A DNA stretch of 64,000 bases from JBCCXZ01 sp965228005 (GCA_965228005.1 CBDDGV010000004.1:186001-250000), one strand, 5' to 3'; counted from the stretch's first letter, positions 12,637 to 21,872 are shown. Program-made: numbers and translations. Notes: generated by a model not told the origin, from the sequence alone.

Positions 12637-14415
12637 CTACCACCCCTCTAGCTCAGACGAAACCTCAACCCACTCCCCCTCGAGCACCTCCACCTCTCCG
12701 CCCAGGCGGGCCAGCTCCTCGTGCAGCCGCTGGGCGTCGGCCGCTTCGGTGGCGGTCATCAGCTGGTCGTTGAGCGACTTCTTCTCCTCGTCCAGCTTGG
12801 CGATCTTCCGCTCCAGCGCCCGCAGCTTCTTCTGCAGCTCGCGCTCCTCCTTGCTGCCGGCGCGGGGCGAGCCGCTCTTCGTTTCCGTCGGCGGGGCGCC
12901 GCGGGTAGTGTGCTCGGCACGCAGGCCCTCGGCCACCTCTTTCTCGACGCGGTAGACGTAGTCGTCGTAACTCGCGGGGTAGGCCGCCACGCGGCCGTCG
13001 CGGACCTCGATCACCGCCGTCGCCACCCGCTGCATAAAGTGCCGGTCGTGGCTGGTGAAGATGACCGTCCCCGCGTACCGGTTGAGCGCGGTGGCGAGCG
13101 CCTCGATCGTCTCCACGTCCAGGTGGTTGCCCGGCTCGTCGAGCACCAGCACGTTGTGCTTCTCCAGCAGCAAACCGGCCAGCACCAGCCGGGCCCGCTC
13201 GCCGCCGCTGAGCACTTTGATCCGTTTCTCGGCCAGCTCGCCGCTGAACAAGAAGCTGCCCGCCACGTCCTTGATCTGCTGGATCGTCGTCCCCGGCGCC
13301 GCCTGGTAGTGCAGGTAGTCTTCCACGGTCTGCTCTTCGTGCAGCGTTGTGTAGACGTGCTGCGCGTACACGCCCACTTGGCAGCCGTAGCCCCACTTCA
13401 GGTTGCCGTCCAGCGGGTCGAGCGAGCCGCACACCGTCCGCAAGAACGTCGTCTTCCCCTGGCCGTTGTCCCCCACCACGCCGACCCGCCAGCCGTGCTC
13501 CACCTCCACGGCTACGTCGTTGGCCACCTGCTTGTCGGGGTAGCCGATCGTCAGCCGCTCGGTCCTGAGCGCCGTGCCGTGCCGCGGCTCGATCTTCGGG
13601 AAGCTGAACCCCACCGTGGCCTCCTCGCCCCGCACGTCGACCAGCTCCAGCCGCTCGAGCTGCTTCGCCTTGCTGCGGGCCTGACTGGCCGTGTTGGCGT
13701 TGGCCCGGTTCTTGTTGATGAACGTCTCGAGCTGCTTCCGCTTGGTGAGCGTCGCGGCATTCACCCTCTTGTCGTGCTCGCGGCGCTCCTCGAGGTTCTC
13801 CAGGTACGAATCCACGTCGCCGGGGTACATCGTGAGCTGCCCCCGCGAGAGCTCCAGCGTGTGGTTGCACGTGCGCTTGAGGAACGCCCGGTCGTGCGAC
13901 ACCACCAGGCAGCCGCCCTTGTAGTCGCGTAAGAACTCCTCCAGAAGCATCTGCGTGCGGAGGTCGAGGAAGTTGGTCGGCTCGTCGAGGATCAGCAGGT
14001 TGGGGTCGTGCAGCAGCAGCGCCGCCAGCTTCACGCGCGTCTGCCAACCGCCCGAGAGCGAACGCACCGGCTGGTCGAGCATCGGGTCGGGCAGCTGGAA
14101 CGTCCACGCGATCTCGCCGCACCGCCATTCGGGCTGGTCGCTGTCGCGCTTGAGGAAGTCGAGCACGGTCTCGCCGTCCTCGAACGGGTCGTGCTGCCGC
14201 AGGTAGCCCAGCCGCAGCTTGCGGCTGCGGACCACCTCGCCCGAGTCGAGCTCCTCGTCGCCGAGCAGCACCCGGCAGAGCGTGCTCTTGCCGGCCCCGT
14301 TGCGGCCAATGAGCCCCACCTTCTGGTCGTCCGCCAGCGCGCACCCCGCCCCGTCGAGCAGCTCCTGCTCGCCGTACCGCTTGTGGGCGTCCTGCAACTG
14401 GAGAACAACTGCCAT
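12637..14415 (-). CDS. ABC-F family ATPase (Uup/EttA-like)
   Basis: 592 aa soluble protein with two ABC ATPase domains and no membrane segments. Domain 1 has Walker A GRNGAGKST (37-45), signature LSGGW and Walker B LLILDEPTNFLDL. Domain 2 has GDNGQGKTT, LSGGE and VLVLDEPGNHLD, in which Gly replaces the usual Thr of DEPTNHLD. The linker between them is basic and helical, and the C-terminus (about 525-590) is a charged coiled coil, as in Uup. ABC-F proteins act on ribosomes or nucleic acids. The start codon lies in a purine-rich repeat region. Confidence 0.92.
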   Translation of the reverse strand: MAVVLQLQDAHKRYGEQELLDGAGCALADDQKVGLIGRNGAGKSTLCRVLLGDEELDSGEVVRSRKLRLGYLRQHDPFEDGETVLDFLKRDSDQPEWRCGEIAWTFQLPDPMLDQPVRSLSGGWQTRVKLAALLLHDPNLLILDEPTNFLDLRTQMLLEEFLRDYKGGCLVVSHDRAFLKRTCNHTLELSRGQLTMYPGDVDSYLENLEERREHDKRVNAATLTKRKQLETFINKNRANANTASQARSKAKQLERLELVDVRGEEATVGFSFPKIEPRHGTALRTERLTIGYPDKQVANDVAVEVEHGWRVGVVGDNGQGKTTFLRTVCGSLDPLDGNLKWGYGCQVGVYAQHVYTTLHEEQTVEDYLHYQAAPGTTIQQIKDVAGSFLFSGELAEKRIKVLSGGERARLVLAGLLLEKHNVLVLDEPGNHLDVETIEALATALNRYAGTVIFTSHDRHFMQRVATAVIEVRDGRVAAYPASYDDYVYRVEKEVAEGLRAEHTTRGAPPTETKSGSPRAGSKEERELQKKLRALERKIAKLDEEKKSLNDQLMTATEAADAQRLHEELARLGGEVEVLEGEWVEVSSELEGW

Positions 14416-14624
14416 GGAGGGAGGTCGATTGACGGGAAGGGGATGGGGGGATGTTGGGGATAAAGGGGAGATGATTGTAGATCGAAGACTGTAGATTGAA
14501 GATCGGAAAGGAATTCGGCAGACCGCGACGGCTCAACAGCCCCAAGGTGATTCATGATGAATTCGTCACACTCGTCGGTCTTCTTGCACTCCTTCACTTC
14601 TCTTCTCCATCACCCGTATCTCCA
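14416..14624. repeat. Spacer built of simple repeats between lnt and the ABC-F gene
   Basis: Contains GGGATGGGGGGATGTTGGGG-type stretches, a GATTGTAGATC/GACTGTAGATTGAAGATC tandem (14473-14506) and a CATCACCCGTATCTCCATCATC pyrimidine tract. It resembles the degenerate intergenic repeats seen elsewhere in the window. No coding frame or clear promoter was found. Confidence 0.45.
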
Positions 14625-16277
14625 TCATCCCCTCATCCCCTTCTTCTTCAATGCGCCCACCAAGGCGAAAACGATGCAGCATACCAGACACGAACCCGCG
14701 AACCAGTCGCCGTGGCGGGTGTAGAACGTCGGGCCCAACCTGTCCTCGGGAACGGGCACGTCGACGATCAGAAAGCCTGGCTCCTGCCGCTGGGTGACGT
14801 CGACGATTTGCCCCGCCGACGAGATGTACGCGCTCAGCCCGCCGTTGGCGGCGATCACCATCGGCGTGCGGTTCTCGACCGCCCGGAAGACGCCGCACGC
14901 CAAGTGCATGTCCAGCTCGCTGGAGCCCTTGAACCACGCGTCGTTGGTGAGGTTCACCAGCACGTCCGGCCGCCGGCCCTCGTCGGTGAGCGTCTTCACC
15001 TGCCGACGGATGAAGTGCGGCACGGCCGACTCGTAGCAGATGTTTACGGAGTAGGTAACGCCGTCCAGCTCCATCGCCACCGGCGCCCCGCCCGGTTGGG
15101 TACCCCCTGCGATCGGCATCATCCCCGCGAGCCACGGCACCCAATCGGCCAGCGGGATGTACTCACCGAACGGCACGAGGTGCATCTTGTCGTACACGCC
15201 GACGATCTCGCCATCTGGCCGCACCATGATCGACGAGTTGTAAACGTCGCTTCCAATCTGAAACCCCGCCGCCGCCTCGCGTTCGTTCGGCTCCCGGACA
15301 CCGAAGCGGTTCACCCCAACCAGCAGCGCCGAGTCCGCGCCCTTGGCGATCTCCGCCAAATACTCCGGCGTCTGCCGCAACCGCTCCTCGTCCAACAACC
15401 CCTCCGGCGGCGTGTACCCGGGATCGAGCGCTGAGTACGTGTAGGGGAACATGCACTCCGGCCAGACGATCAAGTCGAGCGGCTCGTCGGATGACTCGAC
15501 CGCCTGCGAGGTCAGCTCCAGGTGCTGCTTGAGCACCTCCTCGAGCGTATCTGCCCGAACCGAGAACAACGCGGGGGCCGTGCCTTGAATCAATGCGATA
15601 CGCGAGCCCCCGGGTTCATCTAGAAGGCGGCTCGGGACCATCCTGACACCCATGAGCACAACGAACAGAAACATCGCTGTTTCCATGAGCTTTCCGAACC
15701 ATTTGCGAGTCTGCCATGACGCACCCGAGGCATAGGCACGGAGAATCCAAGAGGGGAGGAACAAGATGATACAGGTGATCCCGTACTCGCCCGTGTATTC
15801 GGCTGGGAATAGCGCATCGGGGACCTGATACAGCGCGTGCGCCAGCGACCCCATCAGAAACCCGCTAAACAGATGCCCGCGCACCCAGTCGAGCCCCACC
15901 CACACCGCCGGCGCCGCAATCCACAGCGGCACGCGCAGCCGGTGAACGCCCACCCGCGCCAGCCACACGAACGCCGGCAAGTAGGCCCCTAAGTACGCCG
16001 CCAATAGCAGCAGCCCCAGGTGGTTCAACGGGTGCGGCAACCGGATCCAGTGCAGCGTGAGCAGCCAGAACACCGCCCCCGCCAGCCACACCTTGAGGTA
16101 GGGCCGACGCCCGGCGAGCGTCTCGCGCTGCACTAAGAGCAGCCACGCCATCGGCCCCACGAACACCAGCGGCGACCACCCTACCGGCGGGAACGCCAGG
16201 AACGTCACCACGCTCCCCAACAGCGCAGGCGCGAACACCCGATCACGAAAACCAACGCGTGGCAGCTCCCCGTCCAT
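14625..16277 (-). CDS. lnt: Apolipoprotein N-acyltransferase
   Basis: 550 aa inner-membrane enzyme that adds the third acyl chain to the N-terminal Cys of lipoproteins. The N-terminal half has about six hydrophobic helices. The C-terminal nitrilase-like domain (about 225-510) carries the catalytic triad Glu near 272 (VWPECMFPYTYS), Lys near 363 (YDKMHLVPFGEY) and Cys near 413 (NICYES). A last helix follows. All key residues are intact. Lipoprotein candidates in this window (17415 and 25241) are potential substrates. Confidence 0.93.
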   Translation of the reverse strand: MDGELPRVGFRDRVFAPALLGSVVTFLAFPPVGWSPLVFVGPMAWLLLVQRETLAGRRPYLKVWLAGAVFWLLTLHWIRLPHPLNHLGLLLLAAYLGAYLPAFVWLARVGVHRLRVPLWIAAPAVWVGLDWVRGHLFSGFLMGSLAHALYQVPDALFPAEYTGEYGITCIILFLPSWILRAYASGASWQTRKWFGKLMETAMFLFVVLMGVRMVPSRLLDEPGGSRIALIQGTAPALFSVRADTLEEVLKQHLELTSQAVESSDEPLDLIVWPECMFPYTYSALDPGYTPPEGLLDEERLRQTPEYLAEIAKGADSALLVGVNRFGVREPNEREAAAGFQIGSDVYNSSIMVRPDGEIVGVYDKMHLVPFGEYIPLADWVPWLAGMMPIAGGTQPGGAPVAMELDGVTYSVNICYESAVPHFIRRQVKTLTDEGRRPDVLVNLTNDAWFKGSSELDMHLACGVFRAVENRTPMVIAANGGLSAYISSAGQIVDVTQRQEPGFLIVDVPVPEDRLGPTFYTRHGDWFAGSCLVCCIVFALVGALKKKGMRG

Positions 16278-16377
16278 CCCGCCAAGCTACGGCCCGAAGA
16301 ATGAGCTAACCAGATCAATTCCCCAATAGCCGCGACGCTACGCGTCGCAGGCGTCCCGCCGGGTGGCTTAAGCCCCA

Positions 16378-16444
16378 GGTGGCACTGGCGTCTCGCCAGT
16401 GCAGAGTCAAACGATAAGTCCACTGGCAAGATGCCAGTGCCACC
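16378..16444. repeat. GGTGGCACTGGC hairpin repeat, copy 1
   Basis: Starts GGTGGCACTGGCGTCTCGCC and ends CACTGGCAAGATGCCAGTGC followed by CACC. Each half is a small hairpin (CACTGGC-GCCAGTG), and the two halves are inverted to each other. A close copy is at 22846-22917. It lies between the metallophosphoesterase 3' end and lnt. Confidence 0.7.
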
Positions 16445-16467
16445 CCAGTGCTGCCTTAGGCCACGGC

Positions 16468-17340
16468 TCAAGCCGCCGCCAGCGTGAACACCGTGATCTC
16501 CGGCCGGCAGTTGAAACGCACCCGCCGCAGGTACCCCAGCCCGCGGTTGATATACATCCGCCGGCCTTCGGCGAGCCGGTACTCGCCCGCGATGTAGCTG
16601 CGGTTCACGCACGGCAGCACCGGCGGCTCGAAGAACGGCGGCTTGCACTGCCCGCCGTGCGTGTGACCGGCCAAGAACCAGCCGCGGAACGACGCCCAAG
16701 CGCGTTCGTCCGCCGCGTCGGGGTTGTGGACCAACGCCACCGCGTCTCGATCGGTCGCCAGGTCGCGCGCCGTCCGCTCGGCGTCGAACCGGCGAGTCAT
16801 GAACTCATCTAGACCGGCAATCTGCAGCCCGCCCGCGTCGGCCACTTCGTTCTGCAGCACGCGGATGTCGAGCCGCTCCATGCGATCCACCAGGCCGTCC
16901 GCCACCTTGGGAAACGACCAACGGTGCCCGTAGTCGTGGTTGCCCAGCACCGCGAACCGCCCCAGCGGCGCCGGCGCGAGCTCGGCCAGCACCTCCTCCG
17001 CCTGCGCGAGCTGCTCGGCGTGGTCGCACGTCATGAAGTCGCCCGTCAGCACGATCGCGTCCGGACGCAACCGCTCCAGGCGCTGAAGCTGCCCGATCAT
17101 CCACCGCTTGTCGACCACCGGCCCGATGTGCAGGTCGCTCACCTGCACCAGCCGCTTGCCTTCCAGGCTAGATGGCAGCCCGGCCAGCGGCATCGTCCGT
17201 TCGATCACCTCCGGCCAATGCGGCTCCACACGCCACGTGTACAGACCGACGCCCGCCCCGCCGGCGGCAACCGCCGCGGTCGTGCGACGCAGAAAACCGC
17301 GCCGACTGAGGTTCGTGTTGGGCTCGCGTCCGTCCATCAT
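16468..17340 (-). CDS. Tat-exported calcineurin-like metallophosphoesterase
   Basis: 290 aa from the ATG at 17340 (a second ATG follows immediately). This start places a twin-arginine signal LSRRGFLRRTTAAVAAG at the N-terminus; an upstream start at 17439 would bury it. Metal-binding motifs in order are SDLHIG, TGDFM, GNHDYGH and GHTHGG, typical of binuclear phosphoesterases. The family acts on phosphodiesters such as UDP-2,3-diacylglucosamine or phospholipids in related YkuE-type proteins; the substrate here is unknown. The Tat signal indicates folding with metal before export. Confidence 0.9.
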   Translation of the reverse strand: MMDGREPNTNLSRRGFLRRTTAAVAAGGAGVGLYTWRVEPHWPEVIERTMPLAGLPSSLEGKRLVQVSDLHIGPVVDKRWMIGQLQRLERLRPDAIVLTGDFMTCDHAEQLAQAEEVLAELAPAPLGRFAVLGNHDYGHRWSFPKVADGLVDRMERLDIRVLQNEVADAGGLQIAGLDEFMTRRFDAERTARDLATDRDAVALVHNPDAADERAWASFRGWFLAGHTHGGQCKPPFFEPPVLPCVNRSYIAGEYRLAEGRRMYINRGLGYLRRVRFNCRPEITVFTLAAA

Positions 17341-17414
17341 CCGCGTTGATCGCCGCCAAGAATCGAGCCAAACTGAAGAACCGTCCTCACGCCTCAAGAG
17401 CCGAGCCGCAAGCC

Positions 17415-17618
17415 ATGCACACTGCCCTACGCACCACAACCCGCGGGGTTCGCCGCTGGGCCCTGCCCGCGGCGTTGCTAGTAGCTATCGGCGGCTGCTG
17501 GGAGGTGGTCCACTACGACCCCCCGGGGTCGGAAAGTACCGCCTCCACGCCCGACGAACCGGCACAAGCGGAGGGGGCCGCCGTCACGGGCGACGCCGAG
17601 CCGCCAGCCAACCCGTAA
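17415..17618 (+). CDS. Small putative lipoprotein
   Basis: 67 aa from ATG 17415. Basic start, hydrophobic stretch WALPAALLVAIGG and then Cys (VAIGGC) as a possible lipobox, followed by an acidic, Pro/Glu-rich disordered tail. The divergent neighbour is the metallophosphoesterase, and the 3' end overlaps the convergent PEP-CTERM gene by 35 bp. An upstream TTG start is possible but would hide the signal. No family is recognised. Confidence 0.55.
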   Translation: MHTALRTTTRGVRRWALPAALLVAIGGCWEVVHYDPPGSESTASTPDEPAQAEGAAVTGDAEPPANP

Positions 17619-19776
17619 GGCTTAGAAGCAGTACGACCGCCGAAGGTTCCGGCACCGCCGAAACGGGCGACAGGTCCGTGCCGTAGTTCCGCTGCCAGTC
17701 AAGCAGCCCGGCCGTGTCGAACCCGGGCGCCCCAACGCCTGCCTCCCACGCCGTCAGGTCCTGATCGTCGACATCGAGGTCGCCGTCGAAGTCGCCCGGC
17801 AGCGTCGAGATCACCGAGAGCAGCACCCCCGCCGCGTCGTACGCCAGGCCCCAGACCAAACCGCCCGGCAGCTGCACCGAGTCGAACTCGCCAAAGCTCT
17901 CGTCCCCGGCCTGCACGATGCGGAACTGGTCGCCGATCGCCGGCGAGTAACCGCCCGCCAGCTCCACTTCGAGCGCGCCGCTGATGAACGCGAACCGCTC
18001 GGCGTCTATCTGGTCGAACAGCGTCCCGGCGACGGTACCACCCAGCTCGATCTCCAGCGTGCCCAGCTCACCCTGCGAGTAGTCGCCCGCCAAACCCAGC
18101 CGACCGAACACGTCACCCACCGGGTCGCCCGGAGCCACCACGCCCGCCTCGTTGCGGACCGATCCCGACAGCGGCCCCGAACCGAGCATCAGCTCGCCGT
18201 TGCCCGTGAGCGAGCCGCCCTCGATCTGTACAAACTGCGCGTCGAGCCCGCCGCCGTCCAGGTGCAGCGTGCCCCCGGCGTTGATCTCCACGTCGCCGAA
18301 CACGGTCAGCGTCGCCCCGCTCATCACGTCGATGGTCATCCCCGCCGGGCCGTTGCCATCGAGCGTCACGCGGAACACCGTCGAGTCCGACGACACCTCG
18401 GCAACCTGCGACAGGCTCGAACGCGGCGCCACGGTCACGTCCCAGAGGTCTGAAGGTGTGCCGGGGCTCGCCCAGCTCGCCGCCGACGACCAGTCGCCGG
18501 TCGTGCCGGTTGCGTTCCACCGCCGCGCGTCGGTCACCGTGTCGCCGATGTAGAGGCTCGGCCCCACGCCGCCCTGGCCGATCGAGGGCGTCGTGTCGAT
18601 CGCGATGTTCCGACCCACAAAAGCGTGCATCCCCAGGATGCCGTCCACAATGTTCCCCGGATCCGTCGGGTTCGTCACGTCCAGCACCGCCACCGGCACG
18701 TTGGTCAGCTCGAAGCTGCCGCCCACCGTGTCGAGCTTCAGCGTGTCGACCACAAACCCGGGGATTCCGTCCTGGATGCCGCCCGAGCCCTCCACCTGCA
18801 CGATGAAGTCGGGTGTATCGAGAACCGGGTCAAACCCCAGCCGCGTCGCGGTCTGCTGCGAGACCACCGTGAAGTCGGCTCCCGTGTCGAACAAGAACTC
18901 CTTGTCGTCGATCGCGTCGCCGCCGCGGGTCATGTCCACGTCGATCAAGAGGCCGCTGTTCTCGATCAGCGACGGCGAGGTCGGGTTCTCATGGAACGGC
19001 TCGCCGCCGAGGATGTCCAGGCTCTGCACGTAAATCGGTCCCTGCACGAAACCGAGCCCGGGCCGGAGCTTCAGAGCCGACCGCCGCACGATGCCGTGCG
19101 CCGTGCTCCCCAGGTCGGTGAACTCCACCTGCGGAGTGCGGACCGTCCGGCCCTGGTACTCGAAGATCTGCGGCTGGTCGTTGCGGATCACCAGCTGGTG
19201 CTGCGCCGCCATCGGCAGGCCCAGGATGCTCGGCAGCTCGAACTCCGGCGGGGCCGACAGCGTCGCGAAGCTCGACTGCCCCCGGAACGCCGAGTCGGGG
19301 AAGGCGAGCGCCGCCCCCGCACCGGTCCGGTCGCCCAGCCCCGCGGCGAAGAAACCGTGCGGGTCGTTCACGTCCAGGAGGATCACGCCCGTGGCGCCGC
19401 CGATCTGCTGCACCGCCGTGCCGTCGAAGCCGTTGCCGTCGATGTCGAACCCATCCGGCCCCGAGGCCGCGGCGTTGAGGATGTGCGTCACAGCGCCGGT
19501 GTCGACCAAGGCCAGGTCGAAGTACTCGCCGCCCGTGCCGGTGAGCTTCGACCCCGCGAGCGAGGTCTCTGTGTCGGTGAAGAAGAAGTCGGTCGCGCCG
19601 AAGACCTCGCCGCTCTTGAACTCGTCGGTCAGCGTGATCCCCGCGAAGGGCAGGAACCCGCCGAAGGGCACGTCGGTCTCCACGGCCAAGGCCCGCGGCG
19701 CCGCGCCGAATAGCGCGACACACGCCGCCCACAGCCACGCCGGCCGGCAAACAAACCGGTACATAAAATCAGCCAC
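17584..19776 (-). CDS. PEP-CTERM protein with retropepsin-like aspartic protease domain
   Basis: 730 aa. A GTG start at 19776 is supported by AGGAG at 19783-19787 (6-nt spacer); an ATG lies four codons later. A signal peptide is followed by a region with two aspartic-protease type motifs, LALVDTGAVTHIL near residue 90 and FLFDTGADFTVVSQ near residue 295. Each is followed by a hydrophobic Ile-Gly-rich strand, as in a bilobed retropepsin/pepsin fold. After a beta-rich repeat region come a dockerin-like EF-hand segment (GDFDGDLDVDDQDLTAWEAG) and the C-terminal sorting signal VPEPSAVVLLLSLTGWLAARRR. Likely exported and anchored by exosortase; protease activity is inferred. Confidence 0.85.
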   Translation of the reverse strand: MADFMYRFVCRPAWLWAACVALFGAAPRALAVETDVPFGGFLPFAGITLTDEFKSGEVFGATDFFFTDTETSLAGSKLTGTGGEYFDLALVDTGAVTHILNAAASGPDGFDIDGNGFDGTAVQQIGGATGVILLDVNDPHGFFAAGLGDRTGAGAALAFPDSAFRGQSSFATLSAPPEFELPSILGLPMAAQHQLVIRNDQPQIFEYQGRTVRTPQVEFTDLGSTAHGIVRRSALKLRPGLGFVQGPIYVQSLDILGGEPFHENPTSPSLIENSGLLIDVDMTRGGDAIDDKEFLFDTGADFTVVSQQTATRLGFDPVLDTPDFIVQVEGSGGIQDGIPGFVVDTLKLDTVGGSFELTNVPVAVLDVTNPTDPGNIVDGILGMHAFVGRNIAIDTTPSIGQGGVGPSLYIGDTVTDARRWNATGTTGDWSSAASWASPGTPSDLWDVTVAPRSSLSQVAEVSSDSTVFRVTLDGNGPAGMTIDVMSGATLTVFGDVEINAGGTLHLDGGGLDAQFVQIEGGSLTGNGELMLGSGPLSGSVRNEAGVVAPGDPVGDVFGRLGLAGDYSQGELGTLEIELGGTVAGTLFDQIDAERFAFISGALEVELAGGYSPAIGDQFRIVQAGDESFGEFDSVQLPGGLVWGLAYDAAGVLLSVISTLPGDFDGDLDVDDQDLTAWEAGVGAPGFDTAGLLDWQRNYGTDLSPVSAVPEPSAVVLLLSLTGWLAARRRP

Positions 19777-20141
19777 AGCAAACTCCTAGGAAAGACGGAA
19801 CCTCCCCGGCCGCGGGAAAATATGAAATGAGAGCAATCGGCCGGGCCGTCGAAGCGGTGCGCGCAAACCAATCCTGGCTTACCGCGATGCTGCCGGCCCC
19901 GCGTCCGCGATCGCGGCCCGTGCGGGGGAAGAGTGCCCTTCTCGTGCGTCCCGGCGGCAGCCCCAACGCCAACCTGAAGGCTAAACAGGGCTTACGCCCC
20001 GGTCAAGGAACGGGGCACTATCAGCTTCATCAAACGCGGATCAGGGCGCCGCTGCTGGCTCGCACAGCTGCGCAATGTTCCCCAGAAGCTCTCGCGGCTC
20101 CAGCAGGCCAGGGCTACTATAGAACGCAAGGAGTAAGCGCC
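19777..20141. other. Intergenic stretch between divergent genes
   Basis: About 365 bp between the retropepsin-like gene (minus) and the antitoxin gene (plus). It contains the AGGAG ribosome-binding site of the former (19783-19787) and AAGGAG for the latter (20128-20133). A TACTAT hexamer at 20115-20120 could be a -10 box. An in-frame extension upstream of the antitoxin is open but has no coding character. Confidence 0.45.
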
Positions 20142-20372
20142 ATGAAGATCGACCTCTCAGACGACGCCGTGAGGCTGGCAGAGAGCCTGGCTACCGACGA
20201 CAAAGACGCGGCCGCCGTCATCGTCGAAGCCCTCACGAGGCTTGCCTGGGAACGGCAGGAGGTCGCCGCCGTTGAGGAGGGCATCGAAGCCTACCGCTCC
20301 GGCCGACACCGCCCCGTGGAAGAGTTCATGATCGAATTCATGCTCGAAAACGGTATCACCCCGCCGCTATGA
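20142..20372 (+). CDS. Antitoxin of a ParD-like toxin-antitoxin module
   Basis: 76 aa. A short ribbon-helix-helix-like start (MKIDLSDDAVRLAESLATDD) is followed by a helical stretch and an acidic end, as in ParD/CopG-type antitoxins that bind both their own promoter and the toxin. An AAGGAG site precedes the ATG by 8 nt, which fixes the start. The stop overlaps the toxin start (ATGA), the usual coupling in these modules. Confidence 0.7.
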   Translation: MKIDLSDDAVRLAESLATDDKDAAAVIVEALTRLAWERQEVAAVEEGIEAYRSGRHRPVEEFMIEFMLENGITPPL

Positions 20373-20700
20373 GATACCGCGTGCGGATCACCGACGTCGC
20401 CGAAAGCGACACGGTCGAGAACTTCCGCTGGTGGGCCGAAAACCGTTCGGCGGAACAGGCAACGCGGTGGCTGCTGGGAATCCGAGAGGCAATGCTCTCC
20501 CTCGCGGCCGATCCGCAACGGCACGGGTACGCTACCGAGCTTGCATTGCGTGAACGCGGCGTTCGCCAAAAGTCGTTCGGACTTGGCGGCCGCCAACCCA
20601 CCGGCTCGTCTACGGCATCGAAGGCGAGAGCGTGGTCATCTTCCGGGTCCGAGCACTACGCCAGGACGCCATCGGGCCCTCCGACCTGAGCGGCGATTAA
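20369..20700 (+). pseudogene. ParE/RelE-family toxin, frameshifted
   Basis: The first 75 or so codons read as a ParE-like toxin (MRYRVRITDVAESD, WLLGIREAMLSLAADPQRHG, RQKSFGLGGR). After about position 20596 the reading frame loses the family sequence, but the -1 frame continues it exactly: HRLVYGIEGESVVIFRVRAL, ending at TAA 20700. A one-base deletion in CGCCAACCCACCGG explains this. The unshifted frame would end at 20689 with an unrelated tail. The toxin is therefore probably inactive, unless the shift is programmed or a sequencing error. Confidence 0.75.
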
Positions 20701-20749
20701 GCCCCGTCCCACCTCAACCCGCGAATAGGTTCCAAGAGGACGCCATCCA

Positions 20750-21223
20750 ATGCTCCTGTTCCTCGTGGCATCCACCGTCGGCAACGGCCTGATGGCCGGC
20801 CTGTTCTGCTCGTTCTCCAACTTCATGATGAAGGCCCTCGCCGAGCTGCCCCCGGCCGAGGGCGCCCGCGCGATGCAGTCCATCAACCGCGTGATCCAGA
20901 ACCCGCCGTTCTTCGCCGTGTTCTTCGGCACGGCCGTGCTAGGCCTCGTAGCCGTCGTGCTCGGCGTGCGGAACCTCGGCGATCCTAGCGCGGCGTGGGC
21001 GCTCGCCGGCGGCGCCGCGTACCTCGCCGGCTGCTTCGCCGTCACAGCCGCCGGCAACGTGCCGCTGAACAACAAGCTCGAAGCCGCCGACGCCGACAGC
21101 GAAGAAGGCGCCGCCCTGTGGGCCGACTACCTCATCCGCTGGACGCGGCTCAACCACGTGCGGTCGGTGGCGACGCTGTTCTCGACGGCGGCGTTTACAC
21201 TTGCGGCGTACTGCGGCAAGTGA
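20750..21223 (+). CDS. DUF1772 (anthrone-oxygenase-like) membrane protein
   Basis: 157 aa with four membrane helices. Family signatures are the FSNFMMKALAELPPAEGARA and IQNPPFFAVF segments near the N-terminus, then GNVPLNNKLEAAD, then WADYLIRWTRLNHVRSVA near the C-terminus. Bacterial DUF1772 proteins have no established reaction. It stands alone, downstream of the broken toxin gene. Confidence 0.82.
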   Translation: MLLFLVASTVGNGLMAGLFCSFSNFMMKALAELPPAEGARAMQSINRVIQNPPFFAVFFGTAVLGLVAVVLGVRNLGDPSAAWALAGGAAYLAGCFAVTAAGNVPLNNKLEAADADSEEGAALWADYLIRWTRLNHVRSVATLFSTAAFTLAAYCGK

Positions 21224-21264
21224 GAGTGGACGTGCCAGGAAACACGTTCTGACCGCCGCGATCT

Positions 21265-21858
21265 CTAGGGGTCCTGGGGCTGGGGAGTCGTCACCGGGCC
21301 GTTGTTGAAGTAATGCACCCGTCCGGTATCTGAGTTGTAGGTGACCTCAAAGAAGGCGTCGTCATCTGTTTCGCGAAAGAAGAGATGGTAACCGTTCTCA
21401 ACTTCTATCTCCTCAAACGGATCGGATCCTGCACCGCTCACAATTAATGCGTACTTGGTCTGACCTGGCTCTAGCGTTTTGATGTCCCAGTCTTGCTGGC
21501 CTGTCCACCTCAGAAAGTCGTCTTCCGACATCTGGAAGTCGGCTGCGACCGTGAGCCCGTCCGCACTGTAATGCTGGTGATAGTTGAGGTCCTGCGTCGT
21601 ACCCTCAGGTAGGTTCGCGAGCCAGAGCCGCTTCTCTCCTTCACGGGGGTCCATCCCGATCAATGTTTCCGTCAGCGATTCTTTAAGCCAAAGTGTCGCG
21701 GGCACAAGTGTCGCGAAGAATACAACGATGCCAAAAGCGGCTGCGAAGATTTCTCTAAATGCGCGAAATCGCGAACGGCCGATGAAGCGAGAAACCAGGC
21801 GGTAGGCGAGAAAGGCAACGACTCCCGAGAAGAGCAGCCCGAACCCGATGACGCCCAT
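21265..21858 (-). CDS. Hypothetical membrane-anchored protein
   Basis: 197 aa with two N-terminal hydrophobic helices (about 1-20 and 36-58) separated by a basic loop (RLVSRFIGRSRFRAFR). A polar, acidic, beta-rich domain (about 65-190) probably faces outward. No family is recognised. The gene ends 15 bp from the radical SAM gene upstream and may be in one transcript with it. Its sequence is less GC-rich than its neighbours. Confidence 0.6.
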   Translation of the reverse strand: MGVIGFGLLFSGVVAFLAYRLVSRFIGRSRFRAFREIFAAAFGIVVFFATLVPATLWLKESLTETLIGMDPREGEKRLWLANLPEGTTQDLNYHQHYSADGLTVAADFQMSEDDFLRWTGQQDWDIKTLEPGQTKYALIVSGAGSDPFEEIEVENGYHLFFRETDDDAFFEVTYNSDTGRVHYFNNGPVTTPQPQDP

Positions 21859-21872
21859 CTGCTATTCCACCA

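Noticed and set aside
17584..19776. Sortase-type (LPxTG) anchoring for the exported proteins
   Set aside because: The C-termini carry PEP-hydrophobic-RR signals, not LPxTG, so exosortase processing is the better reading.
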